Shown here piece after piece: positions 9,698-17,795 of a stretch of DNA of 45,209 bases. This DNA comes from a virus: positions 1 to 45,209 of the IMG/VR virus record IMGVR_UViG_3300005253_000012, one strand, 5' to 3'. The notes beneath the pieces were generated by a model that saw nothing but the letters and a program-made list of their open reading frames with translations, made no database searches and was not told the DNA's origin. The stretch's first letter is position 1, and every line of letters begins with the position of its first letter. A program made the translations under genes and the position numbers.

Positions 9698-10462
9698 ATG
9701 CCAAGCCAATCAGACACGGACCCAACTGACACCACCGAGGCAGGTGGCGGATCTTCCAACAACCCGGCGGGACCGGGCGATCAGGGAGCAACCGACGAGC
9801 GGGACGGTAAGACCCAAGCGACGCTGGCAGATCTGAGCGCTCTGAAGGTTGAGTTCAAAGAAGGCTTAGCCACGCAATACCAGGGTGTTCAATCACTGTT
9901 AGACCGACAATCTGGAAACCTGAAGGCAGCACGAGAGCAGGTGGACCGACAGATCAAAGCCATGGAGGCTATGGGTATCGAGGTCACGCCGGCTCAGGCG
10001 GAGCAGCTAAAGCAAGACGAAGCAGTGCGGGCTCTGACGGCTGCTGAGGAGGAAGGCCCCGACGGTAAGCCTGTCCAGCCAGGACAGAAACCCGCCGAGA
10101 CCGCTCCTGCAGGTGAACAGACGCAAATGGGCAAACTGGCAATGGCCATGATGCAAGAGCAGGGTGTGGTGATTTTACCCACCGATATCGAGCTCGAGAA
10201 GATTGACCAAGAGACCAAGGATCCCAAGGTGTTCATGGACAGTATGCAAGATGCCATCGACGCCAAGATCCAGAGGCTCGCTAACCCAGACGCTACCGGC
10301 AACGGCGAAACCGAAACTGGTCCTCGGGTGAACCCGAGAGGTAAGGGCAGGAAGGCCAACACTGTTCTGCCGGAGAAGACCCCGAGCGGAGCACGGACCG
10401 GCAGCCTGGACTTCCTACAGACCGGGTACGAAGAGTCAGACAAGTTCCCATCCGGGGAATAG
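9698..10462 (+). CDS. Capsid scaffolding protein
   Basis: A 254-residue acidic, Gln/Glu/Lys-rich protein with no hydrophobic core, lying directly upstream of the major capsid gene as scaffolds do. The first 45 residues are low-complexity (Ser/Thr/Gly/Pro). A predicted helical, coiled-coil-like part runs about 50-120 and a second helical part about 145-200. The C-terminus ends in a short region after a basic RGKGRK patch, the usual place for capsid-binding residues. ATG 9698 is preceded by a GGAGG ribosome site. Scaffold proteins direct procapsid assembly and leave before or during packaging. The assignment rests mainly on position, length and composition, since scaffolds share little sequence. 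Confidence 0.75.
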   Translation: MPSQSDTDPTDTTEAGGGSSNNPAGPGDQGATDERDGKTQATLADLSALKVEFKEGLATQYQGVQSLLDRQSGNLKAAREQVDRQIKAMEAMGIEVTPAQAEQLKQDEAVRALTAAEEEGPDGKPVQPGQKPAETAPAGEQTQMGKLAMAMMQEQGVVILPTDIELEKIDQETKDPKVFMDSMQDAIDAKIQRLANPDATGNGETETGPRVNPRGKGRKANTVLPEKTPSGARTGSLDFLQTGYEESDKFPSGE

Positions 10463-10483
10463 AACTGACCGGGAGGAAGGCAA

Positions 10484-11455
10484 ATGCCTTCGACACTAAC
10501 ACTTGCTGACTATGCTCAGCTTGCTCCCACCAATATCGAGCGGGGCGTCATTGACGTCTTCCGCAGAGAGTCATTCATCCTCGACAGCTTGGGCTTCGAG
10601 GCGGCTGGCGGATTGCAAAAGACCGTCATTCGATCGGCAGGTCTCCCAGCAGTGGGATTCCGTAAGATCGGTGAAGGCTGGAGCTCATCCAAGGCTTCCT
10701 TCGAACCCATCACGGAGAGGGTGTTCGATCTCGGTGGCGACATCGACGTCGACAAGCTCTTAGTCAAGGCTGATCCATCCCAGATGGGGAAGCACACTGA
10801 GGCGTTCGTTACGGCGATCTCCTACGAGTTCAATGACTACTTCATCAACGGCAGTCCTATCGTGGATCCAGATGGATTTACGGGCATTTGGTATCGCCTC
10901 GTGAATTACCTGTCATCTCGACAGACTGTTAGTGGATCAGGGGTAGACATCTCTCCTAATGCGGGAGCTGGCCTAGCGGCCAACTTCGACACCGTGCTCG
11001 ACCTTCTCGACGAGCTGGCGCATGTTGTTGATGGACATGCACCTGCGATGTTCGTTCTAAACGAGCAACTGTTCCTGCGACTCAACTCTGCATTACGGCA
11101 GAACGGGTTGTGGAGCCAGGATGAAAATTCCTTCGGCTTGCAGATCACTCGTTACGGCCCTTCGGGACCGGCGATCATCGATCTCGGCGTGATGGCGGAC
11201 CAAGTAACTCAGATCATCGGGAATTTGGAGCATGATGCAGGCTCCGACTTCACGAGCGGAGACGCTACATCCATCTATGCAATGCGCACAGGTGGAATGT
11301 ACCTCAATGGACTGCAGCTCTATCCGATGGATGTGAATCCAATCGGCCTGCTGCAGGACGGGGTGACCTACCGCACCGTAATCGACTGGCCCATGGGGAT
11401 CATGCACGAGAACCCTCGGGCACTGGCTCGAGCTGTTGGAATTGTGGCAGCCTAG
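10484..11455 (+). CDS. Major capsid protein (HK97-fold type)
   Basis: 323 residues, directly after the scaffold with a strong GGGAGGAAGG ribosome site. The pattern is that of podovirus-type HK97-fold capsid proteins: an N-terminal arm, an early helix with FRRESFILDSLGF, a phrase GFRKIGEGWSSSKASFEP typical of the E-loop side, a long central region with helix LDLLDELAHVVDGHA, then MFVLNEQLFLRLNSALR and a C-terminal beta-rich part ending near GVTYRTVIDWPMGIMHENPRA. It forms the icosahedral shell and is probably the most abundant structural protein. A terminator-like hairpin follows the next gene. The capsid identity is secure by pattern and position; the exact family is not. Confidence 0.85.
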   Translation: MPSTLTLADYAQLAPTNIERGVIDVFRRESFILDSLGFEAAGGLQKTVIRSAGLPAVGFRKIGEGWSSSKASFEPITERVFDLGGDIDVDKLLVKADPSQMGKHTEAFVTAISYEFNDYFINGSPIVDPDGFTGIWYRLVNYLSSRQTVSGSGVDISPNAGAGLAANFDTVLDLLDELAHVVDGHAPAMFVLNEQLFLRLNSALRQNGLWSQDENSFGLQITRYGPSGPAIIDLGVMADQVTQIIGNLEHDAGSDFTSGDATSIYAMRTGGMYLNGLQLYPMDVNPIGLLQDGVTYRTVIDWPMGIMHENPRALARAVGIVAA

Positions 11456-11470
11456 TGAGGATGGGACAAA

Positions 11471-11923
11471 ATGTATGACACTAATCTCATGCTGCTAGAC
11501 AATGCGGCTCTCGTCACCTCTGGTGGCGAGGTCACAGGTGCGTACCTGGATCTATGGGAAGTGAACGCAGACATAGGCCCACAGTTCGATGCGTATGAAG
11601 ACGCTACGCCTGGGACTGGACAGGTAGTTCGTCCGCTGATCTGGAACTTTACCATTCACAGCGTCGGAACCGACGTAAGCGGTATCGTGGATATGAGACT
11701 GCAGTTCTCAGAAGATGGCACTGGAGCCGAAGAGGTAGAACATCGCTTCCCGGTCGTGGTCAACGCTGACCCTCCAGTGGTCGTCCGCCAGAGCATCTCA
11801 GTCCTAGCCCCGTACCGTTATGTGCGATACAGCTTCGGCCAAAGCACAATCAACGGCTCCGACAATATGGTGGCGAGTTTAGGTCCGACTGATGGTGGCG
11901 AGTACGCAAGTCCTGGCACCTAG
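11471..11923 (+). CDS. Capsid cement/decoration protein, Bbp16-like
   Basis: A 150-residue protein immediately after the capsid gene, beginning MYDTNLMLLDNAALV and predicted all-beta. This start, the length and the position resemble the Bbp16-type cement proteins of BPP-1-like podoviruses, which sit on the capsid surface and stabilise it. Strands can be guessed around GAYLDLWEV, WNFTIHSV, GIVDMRLQF, EHRFPVVVN and RYVRYSFG. It is followed by a terminator-like hairpin, so it probably ends the capsid transcript. Family placement is from memory and not tested. Confidence 0.6.
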   Translation: MYDTNLMLLDNAALVTSGGEVTGAYLDLWEVNADIGPQFDAYEDATPGTGQVVRPLIWNFTIHSVGTDVSGIVDMRLQFSEDGTGAEEVEHRFPVVVNADPPVVVRQSISVLAPYRYVRYSFGQSTINGSDNMVASLGPTDGGEYASPGT

Positions 11924-11950
11924 TCAAGCAGCCAACCAATTGAATATCAA

Positions 11951-11994
11951 GGGCCGCTCCAGACGACGCAAAGGATGGTAGCGGCTCTTTCGAT
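11951..11994 (+). terminator. Rho-independent terminator-like hairpin after the capsid/cement genes
   Basis: GGGCCGCT (11951-11958) pairs with AGCGGCTC (11980-11987) through eight pairs, one of them G-U, with a 21-base loop, followed by TTTCGATTCT. The loop is long and the U-run short, so termination may be partial, which would let capsid genes be expressed above the tail genes. Confidence 0.5.
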
Positions 11995-12007
11995 TCTGTC
12001 GTAGAAT
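11979..12007 (+). promoter_or_regulatory. Weak promoter candidate upstream of the E3BD-like protein gene
   Basis: TAGCGG (11979-11984) and TAGAAT (12002-12007) are 17 bases apart. The first box overlaps the 3' arm of the terminator-like hairpin. It resembles the boxes seen at 9645 and 27143. Low-information match. Confidence 0.25.
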
Positions 12008-12043
12008 ACAGGAACGAGTAGGCACCTTCAAAGGAGCAGTAAA

Positions 12044-12517
12044 ATGCCACAAGCGACACCTGGAGCACGGAAGCTAGCCAAGGAGCTAGGCGTAGATCTG
12101 GACAACGTGCAGGGCTCAGGCAAGAGCGGCTACATCGTGGAGGCCGACGTAAGACGGATGGTGGTCAACGCCCCCAACGGCAGGCCCGAGCAAGGACCCC
12201 CATTCACTCACGAGATGAAAGAAGACTTTGACGGGGAAGTCTACCCGGTAAGCGAGCTGTATAAGATGCGCTTCCGGCAGGACGATCCTGTCACCGGAGA
12301 CATGGTGGGCGAGGATCTATTAGCGATCAGGCCCAAGGCGGCCGGCGGGAAGTTCCGATCCCATGACGGGGTACTGGGCTTCTTCGTAGCCGATCGAGGG
12401 TACTTCGGCGAGCCCGCAGAGGTCAAACCTAAAGACGAGCCCGACGAGACTGGGCACCGTCCCGCTTTATCGGAGCCTACAACTGACGCAGCAGACAGCT
12501 TCGCAGTATCCGAGTAG
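12044..12517 (+). CDS. Structural-module protein with N-terminal E3-binding (PSBD)-like domain
   Basis: 157 residues. Residues 2-38 (PGARKLAKELGVDLDNVQGS, then YIVEADVRRMV) match the peripheral subunit-binding domain of 2-oxoacid dehydrogenase E2 proteins: A/P-x-ARKLAKELGVDL, a short G-S-G-K-x-G-x-I turn and an EADV helix. This roughly 35-residue two-helix domain is a protein-binding unit. In a phage it probably docks a virion protein rather than a metabolic enzyme, because no lipoyl or acyltransferase part is present. The rest (about 45-125) is of unknown fold and the tail is acidic. ATG 12044 follows AAAGGAG. It sits between the cement and connector genes, so a minor head or neck role is likely. 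Confidence 0.65.
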   Translation: MPQATPGARKLAKELGVDLDNVQGSGKSGYIVEADVRRMVVNAPNGRPEQGPPFTHEMKEDFDGEVYPVSELYKMRFRQDDPVTGDMVGEDLLAIRPKAAGGKFRSHDGVLGFFVADRGYFGEPAEVKPKDEPDETGHRPALSEPTTDAADSFAVSE

Positions 12518-12530
12518 CTAGAGGTAAAGC

Positions 12531-13385
12531 ATGCAAGATTTTTGGGAACTGACTCGAGATGTAGCCAGAGAGCTATACAAGGGCGGGCTGCATTCAGGCA
12601 CGTCCACGGCATCATCCACCACCACCGTTACAGATGCCACAATTCCACTGATAGAAGGTGCGGTGGACGGCGGTACGATCTGGCTGCATGACGAGGACCC
12701 TCATGTGTCTCGGATCATCTCGACTCTGAGTGCGGCAGGGATAGTCACGTTCACCCCGCTAATCGCTGCGATGACTGGAGTCCAGGCATACACGATTTTT
12801 GGAAAAGTCCACAACCGATCGACGCTAAGAGATGCGGTCAACCGGGCGCTCCAGAACATCGGAGAGTTTGCAGAGTACGACGAGTTCAGCTCTACCGGCC
12901 TCCAAGAAGATTACGACATCGCCACCCTATTGCCTAATGCCAATCGCATTATGTCGGTCGAGATATCGGCCTATTCAGACCCCAGCACAGCGGACAACCC
13001 GGCCTGGATGATGCACTACGGCTGGACGCAATTTGGTAACACGCTGAGGTTCTTGACCGACCCCCCCATCTATGACGGGACCGAGAACATTCGTATCGGA
13101 TGGAATATCCCTCACCCCGCATTGACGGGTGACGCTAGCGAGATCCGGCGAGAGGTCAGCCCCCTTCGCTTGAAGTGGGAGGCCGTTGCCGAGGCATACA
13201 TGCACTTGATTGGGCCTCGAGACTCCGAGAAGCTGGACGAGCAAACGCAGAATCTATACAACCGAGCATCTAAGACGGCCGGCAGGTATCCGGCCCATGG
13301 GAACCAACCGCTGCCCGAGCCCCAGCTATTTATGGGCGTGGGCTCTAGGGGTGGCGCCGCCATCAATCCCGACCTGCAGGTGTAG
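12531..13385 (+). CDS. Putative head-tail connector/adaptor protein
   Basis: 284 residues. The N-terminal part (1-100) is Thr/Ser-rich and beta-like; the middle has a helical section (STLRDAVNRALQNIGEFAEYDEF) typical of the helical core of adaptor proteins, then a beta section, and a long helix near the end (LRLKWEAVAEAYMHLIG, DEQTQNLYNRASKTAGRYP). In short-tailed phages a protein of this size between capsid and tail nozzle genes forms the ring under the portal. The next gene starts two bases after the stop, so they are probably co-translated. The call is from position and secondary-structure impression only. Confidence 0.5.
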   Translation: MQDFWELTRDVARELYKGGLHSGTSTASSTTTVTDATIPLIEGAVDGGTIWLHDEDPHVSRIISTLSAAGIVTFTPLIAAMTGVQAYTIFGKVHNRSTLRDAVNRALQNIGEFAEYDEFSSTGLQEDYDIATLLPNANRIMSVEISAYSDPSTADNPAWMMHYGWTQFGNTLRFLTDPPIYDGTENIRIGWNIPHPALTGDASEIRREVSPLRLKWEAVAEAYMHLIGPRDSEKLDEQTQNLYNRASKTAGRYPAHGNQPLPEPQLFMGVGSRGGAAINPDLQV

Positions 13386-13387
13386 CC

Positions 13388-16303
13388 ATGCCCGCCTACT
13401 CAATCGATGTCGGTCCAGACGTAGCAAACCCATCGCACCATATTGCCCTCGTGGCCGAGGATGGCAGTAAAATGGGCTTCATTCTGTGCAACTCAATCGG
13501 CGAGCGCACAGCGACATCTATTGCAAGGGCTAACCTTCAAACCACCCCGGTCAAAACGTCCACTGGCGATAGCCAATACTCGGACGCCGAGCTTCCATTC
13601 GTTGTGTCTGCCCAGCAGAGTTACACGGGCGGGCTAGGACAAGAGCGGTTCGAGGACAATCGAACCAAGTACCACACAGGCTGTAGAGTGCAGAACGTCA
13701 ACGGCAAGATGGTCTTGGGCCCACGTGAGCACTTTACGACAGGCTATCAACCGATGGTGATTTCTCAGCCAGCGCCAGGCCGATACCAATCCTACGCCGG
13801 TCGGATAGGGCGCATGAAGTGGACCCAGGGCGACGATCCTAATGCAATCTCCACTCTGTTCACCACAGAGGATGCAGTCAGCCCCGACTCTTTCTTTTTG
13901 TTTGGCAAGGCGATTGGTAGCAACACCGGGCCCGACGAAGACATAGACGCTGCGCACATCATCCATTGGGAGATCCGAGACGATGATGCAGGCGGGTCCG
14001 AACCTGGAACACTGGTGGACTCGGGAGCCAGCAAATTCACCATTTACCCAGACGAGATCATGCGTTGGATGGATGTTTTAGAAGACGGCCTACCCAACCT
14101 TGCCGCTACTACAAATTACTGGCTGACTCTGTACCCTAACTCAAATGCAAGCGCAGACAACCATATTGAGCTGGGTTTTTGGCAGGATCCCGACGCCGGC
14201 ACGTCTGTAATATCGTCCGATCTAGGGACAAACTGGGGCGCCTACCCCGACAGTGACCACCAGCTCATGTTTCGCATTGTGCAGGAAGACTTAGACTATA
14301 CGGGTTGGTACTTCTTCTACCGTGAGCAGCTCTATTGGATAAGCCGACCCACAACGGGTGCGCCGACGCTCTTGATGAATGGATGGCGAGGAGTCTGCGA
14401 TGCCAACGACGCTCAACTAGGCAAGCTGCTAGACGCTACTCAAACAGGGTGGGCAGGCGATGCGGTAGTAGGGTGTGTGGTCTGGGTGTTCGCAGGGCCT
14501 GGTAGCGACGAAGAAACTCCTTTTCGTCGAGTGACAGCTAGCGTCAGTGGCGAGCTGACGTGTGATGGCAACTGGTTAGTTCCTCACACGATCGACACCG
14601 AGTATGTGGTACTGGGGGCTGACGTTTTCTTCCCGATCGCAACGTCGATCCCTCACCCACCGACTGGAAGGCCAGCAATAGGGGTAGGTGGTAGCCCGCC
14701 GCAAGACGATCAGGTGATAGCCTACATTCCTCAAGGGCACAGCGCCGGACCCATCTGGATGTTCCGGCAATACAACAACGCCGGTACATTCACTACACAG
14801 GATAAGAGCATCAACGATGCAACGGGCGCCGCCGGTAACTACCGCTGCAAGCTGATGATAAATGTGCAGGACGACACTAAGGGGCCCATCTTGGTAAAGC
14901 TGGAGGACAACAATGCCAGCGGTAGCACGGGGCTGGTGTCCGAGACCAGGAAGCCGGGAACCTGGACTGAGCAGCTAGGGTGGGGCGGCGACGAGTGGAT
15001 GGGAGACAGCGAGCCGTCAAGCCTAGTGAGTGGCATAGAGTATGTGGACCCCCGTACTGATGCGAGAGTTGCGTGGGCCACCAGCAGGGGAGAGTTGTTC
15101 GCAAGAGAAAGCGGAGAAATACCTGGTCTCTGGGCTTCGATCCTCCTACCAGAGCTCAAGGCGTTTGCATCAGAACGAACAGGCAAGGCGGTTGCGGTAT
15201 GGAATGCGTCGCTATTTCTGACGCTGGCAGGGGGCCTGCTTGAAAAGCTGAGCGGAAATCAGTTGATTGACGTAGGGCCCACAAAGGACAAGGGACTGCC
15301 TCTTTGGAGGAGGGGAGAGATCGAGGCGCTAGCATCTTATCCTGGGCAACTATTTGTGGCGACATCTCCACCGCCCTCAACGGGTACCTTCTCAACTATT
15401 ACACGGCTGACGGGGCTCGACAGCCACGACCCAATCTATGAGAGCGGGCCGTGGCGGCGCATAACAGACATGATCGTGCAGCGTATGCCGGCCGAGCTTA
15501 GTTTCGTCGGAGTGAATAGCAGGCTCTGGTTTCAGGAGGGCACCGATCTTATGTGGGTTGACCTGCCCAACCAGGGTGCCAACCCATTGACCGACTCCAA
15601 TTATCAGTATGCGGCGGAGGGCTACGTTGAAAGCAGCCGTATCTATGCCAATCTTGACGACAGACTCAAGGTGTATTCATCACTCAAGGTAGTGTCCGAC
15701 GGCTTGCAACCCGCAGTGGCAGATCCAGGGGGGCCGGACGGAACAGTTTGGATTGACCCAGAATATGAGGTGGACGCAGACAATGGGGCCGGGTCGCTAA
15801 CTGCCGTGTACGGCGGGCGAATCAACATCTCACCATCACATGAGGTTTATCTGACCAATTACGACAACGACGCAGTAGTGCCGGTGCGAGGCAGATACCT
15901 CAGAACAAGGCTCAAGCTCAACAGCATCCTTGACACAGTGACACCCGTAGTGCGTGCTACCCTGATCGAATCTCTCCTCGGCCTGCCGAATAAATACTCC
16001 TTTCGGGGCACGGTGTTGTTTGAGGACAAACAGCTTGATCTAAACAACAACCCATACACAGACGAAACGGCCTGGGAACAGGCCGGCAAGCTGCAGGAAT
16101 ATGCAGAGAGAGGGGAGGTCTTCACTCTCGAGTGTATATCGCCTACGCTGGACGGGGCAAAGGTGATTGTCTCACCAGCAGAGGTGGGGCCGCTGGCGGA
16201 GTCGACGGATTCAGTCACGACCGAGGAAGGGGTAGTTATAGAGCGCTTGCTAGGAACGCTCCCCATCATTCAGGTGATTCTGCCTGACCTCGGGTTGATC
16301 TGA
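13388..16303 (+). CDS. Large beta-rich tail protein (nozzle/hub candidate)
   Basis: 971 residues, the second-largest gene. It is rich in Gly, Thr, Asp and Trp with short repeating beta-type phrases and no clear enzyme motif. Sections such as YFFYREQLYWISRP (about 310-325) and AVWNASLFLTLAGGLLEKLSG (about 600-620) look like blades or strands of a propeller-like fold, and about 700-760 (RLWFQEGTDLMWVDLPNQG) repeats the style. In podovirus-type genomes the long gene after the adaptor encodes the tail tube/nozzle or hub. It overlaps the next gene by one base. The structural class is likely; the specific part of the tail is an inference. Confidence 0.6.
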   Translation: MPAYSIDVGPDVANPSHHIALVAEDGSKMGFILCNSIGERTATSIARANLQTTPVKTSTGDSQYSDAELPFVVSAQQSYTGGLGQERFEDNRTKYHTGCRVQNVNGKMVLGPREHFTTGYQPMVISQPAPGRYQSYAGRIGRMKWTQGDDPNAISTLFTTEDAVSPDSFFLFGKAIGSNTGPDEDIDAAHIIHWEIRDDDAGGSEPGTLVDSGASKFTIYPDEIMRWMDVLEDGLPNLAATTNYWLTLYPNSNASADNHIELGFWQDPDAGTSVISSDLGTNWGAYPDSDHQLMFRIVQEDLDYTGWYFFYREQLYWISRPTTGAPTLLMNGWRGVCDANDAQLGKLLDATQTGWAGDAVVGCVVWVFAGPGSDEETPFRRVTASVSGELTCDGNWLVPHTIDTEYVVLGADVFFPIATSIPHPPTGRPAIGVGGSPPQDDQVIAYIPQGHSAGPIWMFRQYNNAGTFTTQDKSINDATGAAGNYRCKLMINVQDDTKGPILVKLEDNNASGSTGLVSETRKPGTWTEQLGWGGDEWMGDSEPSSLVSGIEYVDPRTDARVAWATSRGELFARESGEIPGLWASILLPELKAFASERTGKAVAVWNASLFLTLAGGLLEKLSGNQLIDVGPTKDKGLPLWRRGEIEALASYPGQLFVATSPPPSTGTFSTITRLTGLDSHDPIYESGPWRRITDMIVQRMPAELSFVGVNSRLWFQEGTDLMWVDLPNQGANPLTDSNYQYAAEGYVESSRIYANLDDRLKVYSSLKVVSDGLQPAVADPGGPDGTVWIDPEYEVDADNGAGSLTAVYGGRINISPSHEVYLTNYDNDAVVPVRGRYLRTRLKLNSILDTVTPVVRATLIESLLGLPNKYSFRGTVLFEDKQLDLNNNPYTDETAWEQAGKLQEYAERGEVFTLECISPTLDGAKVIVSPAEVGPLAESTDSVTTEEGVVIERLLGTLPIIQVILPDLGLI

Positions 16304-16746
16304 TGTATCAGTTTCCGGTCGCCAAAGCGGCGAAGTCCGCTAAGCAAGAGCGACAAAGAAAACTAAAAGACGACAAGTTAGAGGAGCGACTGCCGACCGT
16401 CATACAAGGAAAACCCGTCAACTCAGTGGAAGAAGCTCGCATTGCTGTCGGGTTGGAGATCTTGGGCTGGAGGTTCGTTTATCAAAAGGCTTACTATGGT
16501 GGTCGGTCGACGGCAGGCGGAATCATTGTCGATTTTTTGGTCCTGACGCCGGGATCTGCCACGCCGCTCTTGATGCAAAGCCGTTATTGGCATACAATCA
16601 GGGACAGGCGAGCGAAGGACTTTTATCAGATTAGCCGGCTGAGCAGGATACCTAACTTGGCAAATCCAATCGAGATCTGGGATTACTCTGTGAGAACCAT
16701 ACAACAGACAGTTCGCACACTGGTAGCCGTCTTGGGAAACCCATAG
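16303..16746 (+). CDS. Vsr/DUF559-like nuclease-fold protein, probably with altered active site
   Basis: 147 residues. After a basic N-terminus (AKSAKQERQRKLKDDK), residues about 48-147 follow the pattern of very-short-patch-repair-type endonucleases: SVEEARIAVGLEILGWRF, a Gly turn, IIVDFLVL (the metal-binding Asp), then LLMQSRYWHTIRDRRAKDF and a late strand IEIWDYSV. In active members the strand before the W-H reads with an acidic residue (for example E-V-D/Q-G-x-W-H); here that position is M-Q-S, so catalysis is doubtful. ATGA-type overlap with the tail gene suggests translational coupling, so it may act with the virion, for example on DNA at the tail. Confidence 0.55.
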   Translation: MYQFPVAKAAKSAKQERQRKLKDDKLEERLPTVIQGKPVNSVEEARIAVGLEILGWRFVYQKAYYGGRSTAGGIIVDFLVLTPGSATPLLMQSRYWHTIRDRRAKDFYQISRLSRIPNLANPIEIWDYSVRTIQQTVRTLVAVLGNP

Positions 16747-16789
16747 TGTCAAACAAAGGATACAGCTCAGAGCTACTGGAGGTGGCCTA

Positions 16790-17371
16790 ATGGAACAGGA
16801 AGAACCAACCAGCGTGCTACTCAAACGTCAAAGCATCGAGGATCCACAGAAGGAGCCCTGGAAATACCTCACCACACTGTTGTGCCCCCAGATAAACCTG
16901 TATCGGGCCTTGGCTGAGAAGGACAAGATTGTCGGCTCAGTGCTCGAGGTCGGTTTCGGGACCGGAGCTCAGGTGGTGCAGTATGCACACAAAGCAAACT
17001 ATGTTGACGCCATCGAGGTCGGCATTGCGGCGGTGGCGTTTGCTAAGCTGGCGTGGCCCATACCCAGTGTGCACTGGCTCTATGGGGACATCTGCCTCTG
17101 GGACGCTCCGGATATGTACGACACCGTTCTGTGCTTCGAGGTGCTGGAGCACACGACAGATCCCGAGGCTGCCATCCGCAACATGGCAGCCACGCTTAGA
17201 CCGGGTGGCACAGCCCACCTAAGCGTGCCTCACAACGATCCCGGCGTTGAGCTGCACAAGTGGAGGTGGACGCCGGATGATTTCAGGGACGATCTCCTGG
17301 TGTACTTCAAGCAGGTAAAAGTGAAGGCGTCCGGCCGTCTGATCTTTGCGGAGGCTAGTGCCAATGCTTGA
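16790..17371 (+). CDS. Class I SAM-dependent methyltransferase
   Basis: 193 residues with the Methyltransf_11-type core: motif I VLEVGFGTGAQVVQYA (about 47-62), an acidic end of strand two (AIEVG), a GDICLWDAPDMYDTVLCFEVLEH block carrying motif IV, and RPGGTAHLSVPHNDP as motif V/VI. This family methylates small molecules, lipids or proteins more often than DNA, and there is no DPPY-type motif, so the substrate is unknown. ATG 16790 follows CTGGAGGTGG. Its last codons overlap the start of the HNH gene by eight bases. It sits between tail and lysis genes. Confidence 0.8.
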   Translation: MEQEEPTSVLLKRQSIEDPQKEPWKYLTTLLCPQINLYRALAEKDKIVGSVLEVGFGTGAQVVQYAHKANYVDAIEVGIAAVAFAKLAWPIPSVHWLYGDICLWDAPDMYDTVLCFEVLEHTTDPEAAIRNMAATLRPGGTAHLSVPHNDPGVELHKWRWTPDDFRDDLLVYFKQVKVKASGRLIFAEASANA

Positions 17372-17795
17372 CTGCATTGAGTGGGAGGGTGCCACGCAGG
17401 GGGACGGATACGGGGCAAGACGAATTGATGGAGTGTTGCATTCCGTTCATCGGCTGGCCTGGCAAGAAGCCAACGGACCAATCCCTAGCGGCCTGCAAGT
17501 GCTACACCATTGCGACAACCCTCCCTGTCATAACCCCGACCATCTATTTTTGGGGACTCAGTCCGACAACATGAGAGATTGTTTGGCTAAGGGTCGGCAC
17601 GCCTCCGGCCATATGGTTGGCGAGAACCACGGAATGTCCAAATTGACGGAGGAGCAAGTTCGATATATCAAAGAGATCAAGGTCACAAGGCCATACACGG
17701 GAGTGCTGGGTCGAGCCGCAGACGAGTTCGGGGTAGCAAGGGGCACGATAGACGCCATAAGAAGCGGAAGGAATTGGAAGCATGTTGGAGCTTAG
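17364..17795 (+). CDS. HNH endonuclease with C-terminal HTH (homing-type)
   Basis: 143 residues from ATG 17364, which overlaps the methyltransferase stop; a TTG 18 bases earlier is a poorer choice. The HNH core is VLHHCDNPPCHNPDHLFLGT (about 47-66), with the His pair at 48-49, the two Cys residues, and Asn57/His60. Upstream HRLAWQEANGPIP is the usual first strand/helix. The C-terminal part (LTEEQVRYIKEIK, then AADEFGVARGTIDAIRSGRNW) is a DNA-binding helix-turn-helix of the kind found in free-standing homing endonucleases. Such genes are selfish and move between phages by cutting a target without the gene. It lies inside the late operon and overlaps the endolysin start by 14 bases. Confidence 0.85.
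   Translation: MLDCIEWEGATQGDGYGARRIDGVLHSVHRLAWQEANGPIPSGLQVLHHCDNPPCHNPDHLFLGTQSDNMRDCLAKGRHASGHMVGENHGMSKLTEEQVRYIKEIKVTRPYTGVLGRAADEFGVARGTIDAIRSGRNWKHVGA

Noticed and set aside
9061-9762. Long minus-strand frame (233 codons) and other minus-strand frames
   Set aside because: They mirror the codons of strong plus-strand genes, lack ribosome sites and have unlikely compositions. No minus-strand gene is supported.
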